64,000 bases of DNA from Virgibacillus sp. 7505 (GTDB lineage: Bacteria > Bacillota > Bacilli > Bacillales > Amphibacillaceae), in the NCBI RefSeq assembly GCF_002272135.1, contig NZ_NPBF01000032.1, forward strand, positions 1 to 64,000. Direction: 5' to 3'. Positions within the stretch are counted from its first letter, which is position 1. Each line of letters starts with the position of its first letter. The translations under genes were made by a program, and so were the position numbers. This document shows, piece by piece, positions 1 to 8,294 of the stretch. The notes under the pieces are model-generated. The model made no database searches, had not been told where the DNA came from, and saw nothing but the letters and a program-made list of their open reading frames with translations.

Positions 1-80
1 GAATAGACCCCACCCTGTACCCATATAGCTGAGTTTCAAAACATCTTTTTTTTAAAAAATGTATCTTTTTTATAACAATA

Positions 81-107
81 AAAAACCGCCCCTGAAAAGG
101 CGGTTTT
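81..107 (-). terminator. Terminator of the glycosyltransferase operon
   Basis: A 9-base stem (82-90 with 99-107) runs into a T-tract on the minus strand and overlaps the stop codon of the gene ending at 106. It is nearly symmetric, so it could also act on plus-strand transcripts. The 80 bases to its left are AT-rich and show nothing else. Confidence 0.8.
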
Positions 108-2610
108 ATACTGGCTGGGTATAAGCTGAAATTTTCTCCTGGATAAATTGCCATACTCTTTCAGAAGACTTGCTGTCTTGGTAGTGATGCACTTGGTCTC
201 GAATCTGTTTCCGTTCAGCGCTATACCAAGAAGGGTTCTCTAAGAAGGTCGACAAAGCATCCTGCAGTGCCTCCTGCGTCGTCACCTTTGGTCCAGGTGT
301 CCAGTTCGTATAAGAATCGAGAATGAATCCACGATTCTGCTGATACGATTGAAGATCAACAGGTGAAAAGATAATTGGCTTATCCAATAATAAATAATCA
401 AAATAAATGGAGGAATAATCCGTAATCAGCATATCTGCGAGCGGCATAATTTCATATAAATCCATTCCATAACGAGTCAGCATCTCATCTGTAAGCAAAT
501 GCACACGTGTCTGCATCTCGAAATGATTCAAGAATAGCTTTTCTTCAGCTGGATGCAGCTTTACAATCAGCTCCAAATTTTCTCTCTCTAAGAAATCGTA
601 AAACTGATCATTATCGAAACTTTCCATCCCAAAAAGATTATCTCGATTAAGGTTTGTATCAGCTCGGTCATTGTGCGCCACTTGCCGATACGTCGGCATG
701 AAGAAAATCATCCGGCTTTCACTTGGGTCTATATCGAATTCTTCTCTTAGAAAGTGCATATCAGGCCGTTGCAGCATCAGATCATTACGTGGTGCACCCG
801 TCAGCTGGATATGCTCTGGATTCAATTTAAAACAGCGGATCATTAAGTTACTGAAGAACTCAGAATACGAACACACATAATTGATGCTTCCCCAACGATC
901 CGCCAACACATGCTTGCTCTGTTCATTTTTGTCCTGGAATCCCATTGCTTTAAGCGGAAAGCCATGCCAAGTGTCTATGATCAGCTGATTAGGATTGTAA
1001 AGCTTTTTATTATGCTTTATATTCGCCTCGGTAATAACCAGCACTTCGGCAGCCTTGACTTTCTCCTGAAACTCCTGTGTCTCCTGCTGCTGCAGCAGTT
1101 CAACATCAAATGTATCATGAATGGATTCCGGAATATGCTTCGCTAAAGCATACGTGTTCGAACCACTGCTATTACGCGCTACCATGACTAGCTTTTTACG
1201 ACCAGTTGTAGATACGGATTGTTCCTCTGTACGGAAAGGCGCCTCCCGATGCAGCTGATCAATTTTCCACGTTCCAGCTTTATTTATTAACTCAAGCCGG
1301 CAATAGATTTTCTCGGACCGATTTTGCTCCTTCCACATTTGGATGAGAAGTAAACGTACCGAGGCCCTTTTATAATGATAATCGACAGATTCTACTTTTG
1401 GATATGCAACCTGCCTTGTTACATCTGCATCTACAGGCTTGAACTCCTCGCTTATATATCGCTGGGTAAAAAAGCTGGCTAAGTAGTCAATCTCTTCCTC
1501 TGATTGAACAACCAACTCTGTCCCTTCAATCGCGCAAGCCAGGATATCATTAAGCACTTTATAATAAAGATATTGCGGGTCATGTATCGCCTGCATCGGA
1601 ATTTCTGCAGAGCTCTCCTCTTTCAGGGCAGTTTCCAATTGATCAATTACCGATTCAATGTAGTACGGCTGAACCATAGCCTGACAAGCTTCAGGAGTAG
1701 GCAGTTCATATTTACCTTCTGCAATGGCTGGCACATCTTCAAGTGTAGGCATCGACCCATGAGAACCCAGGTTGATAGGAACAACGCCTCTTGCCAGCGC
1801 TTCTATTTTCATCTGATTCGATTCGGGATAGCTGCCATTTAACATTAAAGCTGTCGCAGATTCTAGGAGTGACCAAAAGTCCGCAGCACTATCTTTCCAA
1901 ACAATTATTTCCTCTACCCCAATCCGCTGAGCCAATTGCTGTATAGCTGCCTTATCCGGTCCATCACCGATTATCGTTAGGGCCACATTGTCCTGTATGC
2001 TCCTGAAAGTGGTAAAAACCTGTTCGAAATAATTATCAAACAAAGTTAACTCTCCGACAAAAAAGAAATGGACTTTATCTTCTGGACGAGGTATCACAGC
2101 AGGCTTCCCCTGTATAATTGGCTCTCCGATCAAATGCAGCCACTGATCCTGAAAAGAATAGCGTTGCACAGCTTCCTCCAGCTGTTCATTCATCACTAAG
2201 TGACGATCACTAAATTTCAGCGCCTCTTCATATCCATATTCCTCTGGTGCTCCCTGCAGCCAAGAATAGATTCTCGGTAACGGACCATACAACTGCGCTA
2301 CTGCTGTTCGGCATACATAATTCATCAGCGGTGCACGTACTGCTACTATCACGTCCGGCTTGCCATGATGCCGCAAGCTATTTGTATACCCTTCGATTAA
2401 AGAATCTGGATTCTCATATTCCAGACCGCTCTTCTCTCCATAGTAGTGGATTTCCGGCAATGATGACTCCCATTCTGTATCCTCTGGTCGATAGGATTGG
2501 AACACACGCACGTGGTGACCACGTTTAGTCAGCAGACTTGCAGTCTTGGTTATAATCTGTTCCAGGTGGCCGTTGCCATCAGCGTATATAAAGGCAAAAT
2601 CAATGATCAT
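106..2610 (-). CDS. Fusion of a degenerate GT4-like module with a TagF-like CDP-glycerol glycerophosphotransferase
   Basis: 834 aa, about twice the size of either single enzyme. Residues 1-375 match along their length the family 4 glycosyltransferase encoded next door (2629-3954). Residues 380-460 match that protein's C-terminal extra domain. Residues 470-830 carry the TagB/TagF poly(glycerol-phosphate) transferase signature: DTWHG near 546-550, GAPRNDLM, PTYR, and a TDYSSIYFDYLLLDKP block. That family moves glycerol phosphate from CDP-glycerol onto an acceptor at the inner membrane face. In the GT4 module the usual Gly-Arg donor motif reads Gly-Glu (187), and the EX7E motif is disturbed (Pro262/Glu263 and Glu270), so this half may only bind substrate. 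The SD AAAGGAG precedes the ATG. It is the last gene of the three-gene unit behind hag. The link to flagellin or surface glycan is inferred from position; teichoic-acid-type work is the alternative. Confidence 0.8.
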   Translation of the reverse strand: MIIDFAFIYADGNGHLEQIITKTASLLTKRGHHVRVFQSYRPEDTEWESSLPEIHYYGEKSGLEYENPDSLIEGYTNSLRHHGKPDVIVAVRAPLMNYVCRTAVAQLYGPLPRIYSWLQGAPEEYGYEEALKFSDRHLVMNEQLEEAVQRYSFQDQWLHLIGEPIIQGKPAVIPRPEDKVHFFFVGELTLFDNYFEQVFTTFRSIQDNVALTIIGDGPDKAAIQQLAQRIGVEEIIVWKDSAADFWSLLESATALMLNGSYPESNQMKIEALARGVVPINLGSHGSMPTLEDVPAIAEGKYELPTPEACQAMVQPYYIESVIDQLETALKEESSAEIPMQAIHDPQYLYYKVLNDILACAIEGTELVVQSEEEIDYLASFFTQRYISEEFKPVDADVTRQVAYPKVESVDYHYKRASVRLLLIQMWKEQNRSEKIYCRLELINKAGTWKIDQLHREAPFRTEEQSVSTTGRKKLVMVARNSSGSNTYALAKHIPESIHDTFDVELLQQQETQEFQEKVKAAEVLVITEANIKHNKKLYNPNQLIIDTWHGFPLKAMGFQDKNEQSKHVLADRWGSINYVCSYSEFFSNLMIRCFKLNPEHIQLTGAPRNDLMLQRPDMHFLREEFDIDPSESRMIFFMPTYRQVAHNDRADTNLNRDNLFGMESFDNDQFYDFLERENLELIVKLHPAEEKLFLNHFEMQTRVHLLTDEMLTRYGMDLYEIMPLADMLITDYSSIYFDYLLLDKPIIFSPVDLQSYQQNRGFILDSYTNWTPGPKVTTQEALQDALSTFLENPSWYSAERKQIRDQVHHYQDSKSSERVWQFIQEKISAYTQPV

Positions 2611-2628
2611 GGTAAATACTCCTTTATA

Positions 2629-3954
2629 TTAAAAGATTCGTTTTACCTGCCAAGTTCCATTATCGTTCACAATTTTCACTCTGATTTCTTCTATATTATC
2701 ATGCCTGTCTTTTTGATAGCTAAAACGAACGATTGCTCTTGTGTAAGAATAATTAATAGCATTGATTTTCAAGTCATACCAATGGATGCCATTCGCTGAT
2801 AAGTGTTCTTCTAGAGCAGGATAAATATCCGCAGTTATGAATTTACAAGTAACTTCATCTTCTACATGACTCTCACTAACAATTTTTTCATTCACAATAA
2901 AATCATTAGTTGTTAGACTTTGGAGAATATCATCCATTCTCTCTACCACTCTCTCAGCTTCGTATTCTATAACTGAATCGATACACACCTGTGGATCAGG
3001 CAGCTTAACTTTTCCAGATTGTATATCGTTAAGAAGGTCTTTTATTCTATTTTTATCCCCTTTGGGAACAATCCATCCGTTAATACCATTCTTAACTATA
3101 TCCATGGGCCCATCACAATCAGTTGAGATAACCGCCACGCCGCGGGAGAGCGCTTCTACCAACACTAATCCAAACCCCTCAAAATCAGATGGCAAAACCA
3201 AAACCGAGGCTTCATCTATCTCGTCCCAGGGAGCATCCTTCCATCCTAACCATGTTATCTTATCATTAATATGCAATTCATCTGCTAAATTATAAAGCAT
3301 ATTCTTATCAGGACCATCTCCAATACAAGTTAGATCCCATTCATCATGAACACCCGCTAGCGCCCCTAATAATAAATCTAGTCTTTTTTCCTTATTACTC
3401 AATCTACCTATGAATATAATCTTCAATTCCTCAGGACGAATTATTTCTTTTTGTTCTATGTCTACAGGGTTGTTCACTAAATAGATCGGCTGTTCCTCAG
3501 TAAAGTCTTTTATTGTGCGTCCAATACTTGAAGAAATTGCAAAATGCGTATCGCTATACTTCAGAAATCTTCCTCCTCCAAAATAAGCCGGGGGTCCATG
3601 AAGCCAAGATACTACAGGAGTATCAGGCTTAAAGCGGGCAATAGCCGACCTGCAAATGTAGCTTAATATGGGAGCATGTGTGGCTATGACTACATCCGGC
3701 AGTTCCGCGCTCTTCAAGAAGTTTGTATAACCAGCTTGCATAGAAGAGACAGTTTCTTCCCCGACCTTTCCACCCTGGCCATAATAATATATTTCGGGTA
3801 TTGTTTCTGCCCAAGCTTTAAATTGCGGGGGATGTGTTTGTAATACACGCACTCTATTCCCTTTTCTCACAAGACCACTTACAACAGTAGTCAATACGTC
3901 CTCTAAACCGCCTTTTCCTTCTGCATATCCTAAAACGATATCAATTAGCATCAT
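2629..3954 (-). CDS. Glycosyltransferase family 4 with C-terminal accessory domain
   Basis: 441 aa, GT-B fold. The Gly-Arg motif (183-184) with nearby lysines 188/190, IGDGPDK (211-217) and the EX7E motif (Glu259, Glu267) of retaining family 4 enzymes are all present, so it should transfer a sugar from a nucleotide donor. Residues 1-320 are the enzyme. About 120 further residues form a separate C-terminal domain ending in DNGTWQVKRIF, and the same domain recurs inside the fusion protein encoded downstream. No signal peptide, so cytosolic. The start has ATGATG after AAAGAGG. A gap of 18 bases separates it from the downstream gene. The DNA is visibly AT-richer than the flagellar genes. Acceptor and donor unknown; position next to hag suggests flagellin glycan assembly. 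Confidence 0.85.
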   Translation of the reverse strand: MMLIDIVLGYAEGKGGLEDVLTTVVSGLVRKGNRVRVLQTHPPQFKAWAETIPEIYYYGQGGKVGEETVSSMQAGYTNFLKSAELPDVVIATHAPILSYICRSAIARFKPDTPVVSWLHGPPAYFGGGRFLKYSDTHFAISSSIGRTIKDFTEEQPIYLVNNPVDIEQKEIIRPEELKIIFIGRLSNKEKRLDLLLGALAGVHDEWDLTCIGDGPDKNMLYNLADELHINDKITWLGWKDAPWDEIDEASVLVLPSDFEGFGLVLVEALSRGVAVISTDCDGPMDIVKNGINGWIVPKGDKNRIKDLLNDIQSGKVKLPDPQVCIDSVIEYEAERVVERMDDILQSLTTNDFIVNEKIVSESHVEDEVTCKFITADIYPALEEHLSANGIHWYDLKINAINYSYTRAIVRFSYQKDRHDNIEEIRVKIVNDNGTWQVKRIF

Positions 3955-3982
3955 ATTCGCCTCTTTCTCTCTTTTAAATCAT

Positions 3983-4015
3983 AAAAAAGACACCTTATAT
4001 AAGGTGCGCTTTTTT
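3983..4015 (-). terminator. Bidirectional terminator between the GT2 and GT4 genes
   Basis: The stem CACCTT/AAGGTG (3991-4006) is flanked by an A-run on one side and a T-run on the other, and it overlaps the stop codon of the GT2 gene. It would make GT4 expression partly independent of, or lower than, the GT2 gene. Confidence 0.65.
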
Positions 4016-5915
4016 AAATTCCTAATAGTTTCTCTTCAAGCCACATACTATCCTTGAATAAATCTAAAGCTTTCATCACATATGGCTCAGGATCCGCGTC
4101 AGTTTCAATTAACTGCTTATAAAACAGGTAATTATCATTATATTTTTTTAACGCTTCTTTAGCTATTCTATTAGCTTCTTCCAAATTATCGTGCGCCTTT
4201 AACCATGTAATTATATTTAGATAGTCTTGTCTTTCTAAAGTATGTTCTTCCGATTTTTCATATAAAATCATAGCGAGATCTTGCTGTGATAATTCGAACA
4301 ATATTCCTCCAAGCTTTGCATATATTGATGGAGAGAATAAAGAAATTTGTTCCAGCAACTCATTAGCAATTTCGTAATTTTCGTACTTGATTAATTTCTT
4401 AATCATATAACTAAATTCTAAAGTATAATCTTCTTTTTTCAGTTCGTCTTTATTAAAATTGTCATCGATCAGGAAACCTAATACTGAATTTAGTATGATA
4501 TTTCTATATACATGTTTTAAGTTTTGGGAAGGTTCTAAGCGATGCAATAAATAGATATCCCCTGCATCGATAAATTTAAGTTGTAAAGCCTTAGCAAGTT
4601 TTGGTTCGTCGTTTTTCAGCCAATCATTTTCAAGTCCAGAAAATCTAATTGCAGATATTTTCACTTCTAAAATGTCTAAAACGTCTTTATCCATTTTTAC
4701 ATTGTTTGCAATTTCCCTGACAAGTTCATATAGACCTTCATTTAGAAGAAAACGTATGACATCATATAGATGGAATTCTAGATAGGGTTTTGTGATCTCA
4801 AATGTTTCTTTTGCAGAAGTATGAATTGCAAGTATCTTCAAAAGGCTTGTGAGTGAGTCAAAGCAGCGGTTATTTATATTCAAGGCTTTGGAATAATAAG
4901 CTACAGCCTTCTCCATATCTTTTTCGAGTTCGTAAATTTTACCTAACCTTAAAGATGGTAGATATTCAATTGCATCTGAACTCTTCACAACAGTTTTAAA
5001 CGTTGATTTTTCACTTAATATTAGCGTGAAAACCTGCTTTGCATCTTCAAGTCTACCTTGGGCTATATAAATAGAACCTTTAATATATAGGAAATCTGCT
5101 GCATCTTGATATATTCTTATCGCATCTTGGAGTACATTAAGCGCATCATTATGTCTATCCAACAAAATCAATGTTTCTGTAATATTAAGCAAACATATAG
5201 GAACCCAATTTATAAAAGGATCTTCTTTTTTCTTGTATGCAGTTACAAAAGCATCAAGTGCTTGTTCGTATTTCTTTTCTATCTTCAACTCGTTACCAAG
5301 ATTATAATAGTCGAAACCACTTTTTTCTCTCTTAAGTTGTAGATTTATTAATTTCTTGTTTCTATTTGTCTTTTGCTTTGTTTTCACTACTTCTTCCATG
5401 TAACCAGAGTGATATGCGATTAGATCAGATAATTTAACAGTGATATTCTTATTTTCTTTATGTGTTATTTGTTCATGTATAGCTCTGGTATATTCATAAG
5501 CACCGGAATTCTTATACAATCTCACATGTTTATTTTCAACAATTCGATTCCCATTGTCACCCACGAAATTAACTATATTTATTGCATACACATCATCTTT
5601 ACTATTTTTCAAATCTTCGATTACAGCGCGAGCATTTGTTGCCTCAAGAAATTCATCTGCGTCTAATACAAGAATCCATTCACCTAGAGCATGACTAGCA
5701 GCAAAATTCCTTGCATCAGCAAAGCTATTATTCCACTCAAAGTAAAATAGACGTACATTTTCATACTCTTTAATTATTTCGATTGTACTGTCAGTAGAGC
5801 CCGTATCGACAATAACAATATCTTCTACTAAATCCACAACTGAATCTAAACAACGTTTTATCACTTTCTCTTCATTCTTTACAATCATACAAAGAGAAAC
5901 AATTGGTTTTTTCAA
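4014..5915 (-). CDS. Glycosyltransferase family 2 fused to TPR repeats
   Basis: 633 aa from the chosen start. Residues 4-230 are a GT-A family 2 domain: SLCMIVKNEE at the start, VDTGSTD (36-42), and the metal-binding DAD at 85-87 in VLDADEF. The remaining 400 residues are helical tetratricopeptide-type repeats, as in the SunS-like and other protein-modifying GT2 enzymes whose TPRs hold the acceptor. I start at TTG 5915 because GAGGTGG lies 8 bases upstream; the longer frame begins on GTG 5927 inside that SD. The gene starts only 18 bases beyond the hag terminator, leaving no room for a separate promoter, so it probably depends on hag read-through. Strongly AT-rich compared with hag, a possible sign of transfer. 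A role in flagellin O-glycosylation is inferred from position and architecture; substrate unknown. Confidence 0.85.
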   Translation of the reverse strand: MKKPIVSLCMIVKNEEKVIKRCLDSVVDLVEDIVIVDTGSTDSTIEIIKEYENVRLFYFEWNNSFADARNFAASHALGEWILVLDADEFLEATNARAVIEDLKNSKDDVYAINIVNFVGDNGNRIVENKHVRLYKNSGAYEYTRAIHEQITHKENKNITVKLSDLIAYHSGYMEEVVKTKQKTNRNKKLINLQLKREKSGFDYYNLGNELKIEKKYEQALDAFVTAYKKKEDPFINWVPICLLNITETLILLDRHNDALNVLQDAIRIYQDAADFLYIKGSIYIAQGRLEDAKQVFTLILSEKSTFKTVVKSSDAIEYLPSLRLGKIYELEKDMEKAVAYYSKALNINNRCFDSLTSLLKILAIHTSAKETFEITKPYLEFHLYDVIRFLLNEGLYELVREIANNVKMDKDVLDILEVKISAIRFSGLENDWLKNDEPKLAKALQLKFIDAGDIYLLHRLEPSQNLKHVYRNIILNSVLGFLIDDNFNKDELKKEDYTLEFSYMIKKLIKYENYEIANELLEQISLFSPSIYAKLGGILFELSQQDLAMILYEKSEEHTLERQDYLNIITWLKAHDNLEEANRIAKEALKKYNDNYLFYKQLIETDADPEPYVMKALDLFKDSMWLEEKLLGI

Positions 5916-5933
5916 AATTAACACCACCTCAAT

Positions 5934-5998
5934 CTATAAAAATACTGGTCCAAAAAATTGGACCAGTATTTTTATAGGCGAAAAAAGATTCGCCTATA
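5934..5998 (-). terminator. Two overlapping hairpins after hag
   Basis: A perfect 20-base inverted repeat (5934-5953 with 5958-5977, loop of 4) has a T-tract in its 3' arm on the hag strand. A second 10-base hairpin (5973-5982 with 5989-5998) shares bases 5973-5977 with it, so both cannot form completely. The larger one is a classical intrinsic terminator placed just before the SD of the next gene. Confidence 0.85.
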
Positions 5999-6004
5999 AT
6001 GAAA

Positions 6005-6841
6005 TTACTGAAGAAGTTGCAATACACCTTGTGGCTGCTGGTTAGCTTGTGCAAGCATAGACTGTGCAGCTTGAGAAAGGATATTGTTTTTAGTGAATTC
6101 CATCATTTCAGAAGCCATGTCAACGTCACGAATACGAGATTCAGAAGCTGTTAGGTTTTCTGAAGATGTTTGCAAGTTGTTGATTGTGTGATCCAAACGG
6201 TTTTGGTAAGCACCAAGTTTAGAGCGCTCAGCAGAAACTGTTTCGATTGCAGCGTTGATTGTAGAAATCGCAGCGTTAGCATCACTTTGAGAAGAGATGT
6301 TGATACCAGCAGTAGCAGAATCACCTTCTACGCCTAGTGCAGAAGCACCCATGTCAGCAATTGTAAGTTCAATGTTTTGATCTTGGTTAGCACCGATATG
6401 GAATGTCATTGCAGTTGCAGCTACATCACCGTTGATTAGTTTCTTCGTGTTGAATTCAGTGTCTGTAGAGATACGAGTGATCTCTTGAGCCAACTGATCC
6501 ACTTCTTTTTGAAGCTCTGCACGGTCTGTATCAGTGTTAGTGTCGTTGGCAGACTGTGTAGCCAATTCACGCATACGCTGTAGGATAGAGTGAGTTTCGT
6601 TCAAAGCACCCTCAGCAGTTTGGATCAAAGAGATACCGTCTTGTGCGTTTTTGGAAGCCATGTCAAGACCACGGATCTGTCCGCGCATTTTTTCGGAGAT
6701 TGCTAGACCTGCAGCATCGTCTCCAGCTTTGTTGATTTTAAGACCTGAAGATAGTTTTTCCAAAGATCCTTGTGTTGCAGCAGAGTTAGCACTTAGTTTG
6801 TTGTAAGTGTTAAGAGCAGCGATATTATGATTGATTCTCAT
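6005..6841 (-). CDS. hag: Flagellin
   Basis: 278 aa filament subunit. It has the conserved flagellin N-terminus (MRINHNIAALNTYNKL, with SSGLKINKAGDDAAGLAISEKMRGQIRGL) and C-terminus (ENLTASESRIRDVDMASEMMEFTKNNIL, ending QGVLQLLQ). The middle part (about 140-200) is short, so the surface-exposed domains D2/D3 are nearly absent; B. subtilis Hag has 304 residues. The start is ATG 6841, with AAGGAGGA 8 bases upstream; a longer frame from 6877 lacks homology. Exported by the flagellar type III system. It has its own sigma-D promoter and a CsrA-controlled leader. FliW and CsrA are encoded just upstream and three glycosyltransferase-type genes just downstream, which makes filament modification likely. 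Confidence 0.98.
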   Translation of the reverse strand: MRINHNIAALNTYNKLSANSAATQGSLEKLSSGLKINKAGDDAAGLAISEKMRGQIRGLDMASKNAQDGISLIQTAEGALNETHSILQRMRELATQSANDTNTDTDRAELQKEVDQLAQEITRISTDTEFNTKKLINGDVAATAMTFHIGANQDQNIELTIADMGASALGVEGDSATAGINISSQSDANAAISTINAAIETVSAERSKLGAYQNRLDHTINNLQTSSENLTASESRIRDVDMASEMMEFTKNNILSQAAQSMLAQANQQPQGVLQLLQ

Positions 6842-6850
6842 TTTAAAAAT

Positions 6851-6887
6851 TCCTCCTTGAGTGTAAGTACAGCCCACATCCTTGTGG
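6851..6887 (-). promoter_or_regulatory. CsrA binding sites in the hag leader
   Basis: On the mRNA strand the hairpin CCACA-AGGA-TGTGG (6874-6887) shows GGA in its loop, the textbook CsrA/RsmA site. A second GGA site is the SD itself (AAGGAGGA, 6851-6858). Two sites of this arrangement mediate CsrA repression of hag in B. subtilis, relieved by FliW. An 8-base complementary pair (6866-6873 with 6929-6936) could close the whole leader around the upstream site. Confidence 0.75.
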
Positions 6888-6940
6888 TTTTATTGGTTCG
6901 CAGCGGTCGGCCGCCCGTGCTTACCTTTGCTGTACTATTT

Positions 6941-6967
6941 ATATCGGAGGATTTCAGCATATGTTTA
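6941..6967 (-). promoter_or_regulatory. Sigma-D promoter of hag
   Basis: Minus strand TAAA (6964-6967), 15 bases, TCCGATAT (6941-6948). The sigma-D consensus is TAAA-N14/16-GCCGATAT, so only one position differs. Transcription should begin near 6934, giving a leader of about 93 bases. Confidence 0.85.
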
Positions 6968-6976
6968 GCTTTTTCT

Positions 6977-7195
6977 TTATTCTTTTTTTAAGAATTTAAG
7001 TAAATCGACAGAAGTGTCTGCAGCAGCACTATTTTCTTGTTCAATCGATAGATAAACTTCTTTACGATGTATAGCTATCTCTCTAGGAGCATCTATACCA
7101 AGCTTGATCTGTTCTCCATCGATGCTCAGGACTTTTATTTCAATATCGTCACCAATCTTAACAGACTCTCCAACTTTTCTTGTCAGAACAAGCAT
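6977..7195 (-). CDS. csrA: Carbon storage regulator, hag translation repressor
   Basis: 72 aa RNA-binding protein with the whole CsrA core: [23 protein letters not shown], then [19 protein letters not shown]. It binds GGA loops in mRNA leaders; in Bacillus its main target is hag, and FliW titrates it. Its ATG shares one base with the TAA of fliW (TAATG), so the two are translationally coupled and made together. The hag leader, with two candidate sites, lies directly downstream. Confidence 0.96.
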   Translation of the reverse strand: MLVLTRKVGESVKIGDDIEIKVLSIDGEQIKLGIDAPREIAIHRKEVYLSIEQENSAAADTSVDLLKFLKKE

Positions 7196-7632
7196 TATTC
7201 CGCCCTCGCTTTCTCAGATTGCAAAGGTGTACGGGAGGAGAAATCATCCGTAAGAATGATTTGCTGCCCTTTCAATGCATCTACATTGATAATAATCGGT
7301 GCTAATAGATTAATCGTGCTCTTCTCAAAAGGCTTCCGTAATGTGAGTATAGATAAAATCTTTACTTGATCCGGAGTTGTGATTGCCAGCTCGTCTTTCG
7401 TTTGATCTCCTAAGTCAAATGTATATTCCTTACGGAAATGATATGGACTAGCCACTACAAATGCAACATGGGCTGTTTCAGTACTTTGCAGGATCTGAAA
7501 TACAGGGTTGTCAGGAAAATCAATCAACACAAACATCTTTTCATCCTGGAATCCTGGTAACCCTTTCTCGAAGTGAATCACTTTATTTTCATCTACTGAC
7601 ATATTTCCAAAATATTTTGTTTCAATATTCAT
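7195..7632 (-). CDS. fliW: Flagellar assembly factor, CsrA antagonist
   Basis: 145 aa FliW family protein (starts [28 protein letters not shown]). FliW binds either flagellin or CsrA. When flagellin leaves the cell through the hook, freed FliW removes CsrA from the hag mRNA. No signal peptide; cytosolic. Overlaps csrA by one base and follows yviE by 11 bases, the standard Bacillus arrangement. Confidence 0.95.
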   Translation of the reverse strand: MNIETKYFGNMSVDENKVIHFEKGLPGFQDEKMFVLIDFPDNPVFQILQSTETAHVAFVVASPYHFRKEYTFDLGDQTKDELAITTPDQVKILSILTLRKPFEKSTINLLAPIIINVDALKGQQIILTDDFSSRTPLQSEKARAE

Positions 7633-7643
7633 TTCTAAACTCC

Positions 7644-8237
7644 TTATATGTTTATCTCGAACCCATTAACACCATAGAATTTTAAGTTTTCGAAGTCTAC
7701 TTTAAGCGACTGGTATTGCATGATACCTGTATCCACCTGGCCTCGCTCATAGGCAAACTGCGGTTTATTCGGTGTATTCTTTATTTCCGGAGAGTGGATC
7801 TTCACATCGATATTCAAATCAGAAGGCTGATAATCGATCTTTACAGAAAATCGGGAAGGGATCCACCCAATTGCGAAATCCTTCAGTTTCCGATCATCTA
7901 TCCGTTTTGCTTGGGCCACAATCGGATCTCCGCCTTTTTCAATTTCCATCATTTCCTTACCTTCCTGGACACGGCGCGCGATGCCTTCCAAGTTAGATTT
8001 CTTGCCAAGCTCCGCAAAATCCTCTATCCGTTTAAAGACAGACTTCAAGTCCATATCATTCCACGCTTGTGTCTGATCAATCGTAAGCTTGGATGGTGTT
8101 GTATGCATCGTAATTTCAGCTTGTGGCTGACGAATCGTTTGTTCTGCTTCAGGCTGTTGAATATTCACTGTCGCATCGGTTGTATTAATACTGATCTTAG
8201 CCTGCTGAGATTGTAATCGCACTTGAGGCATTTGCAT
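7644..8237 (-). CDS. yviE: Flagellar operon protein of the YviE family (DUF6470)
   Basis: 197 aa, hydrophilic. The N-terminal half has several QPQ/PEA-type motifs (for example QQPEAEQTIRQPQAEITM) and the C-terminal half ends YGVNGFEINI. It matches B. subtilis YviE by position between flgL and fliW and by sequence character. The biochemical role is unknown. AAAGGAG stands well placed before ATG 8237. It is probably co-transcribed from the flgM promoter with the flagellar genes. Confidence 0.85.
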   Translation of the reverse strand: MQMPQVRLQSQQAKISINTTDATVNIQQPEAEQTIRQPQAEITMHTTPSKLTIDQTQAWNDMDLKSVFKRIEDFAELGKKSNLEGIARRVQEGKEMMEIEKGGDPIVAQAKRIDDRKLKDFAIGWIPSRFSVKIDYQPSDLNIDVKIHSPEIKNTPNKPQFAYERGQVDTGIMQYQSLKVDFENLKFYGVNGFEINI

Positions 8238-8259
8238 AAGTATTACTCCTTTCTATACA

Positions 8260-8286
8260 AAAAGCCCCGCCTACTGGCAGAGCTTT
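8260..8286 (-). terminator. Weak hairpin between flgL and yviE
   Basis: AAGC and GCC pair with GGC and GCTT around an internal mismatch (about 8262-8284). It may lower read-through into yviE-fliW-csrA; the stem is imperfect and there is only a short T-tract. Confidence 0.35.
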
Positions 8287-8294
8287 ATCTATTT

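Noticed and set aside
7716-8216. 166-codon plus-strand frame opposite yviE
   Set aside because: Shadow frame of a conserved flagellar gene, no SD.
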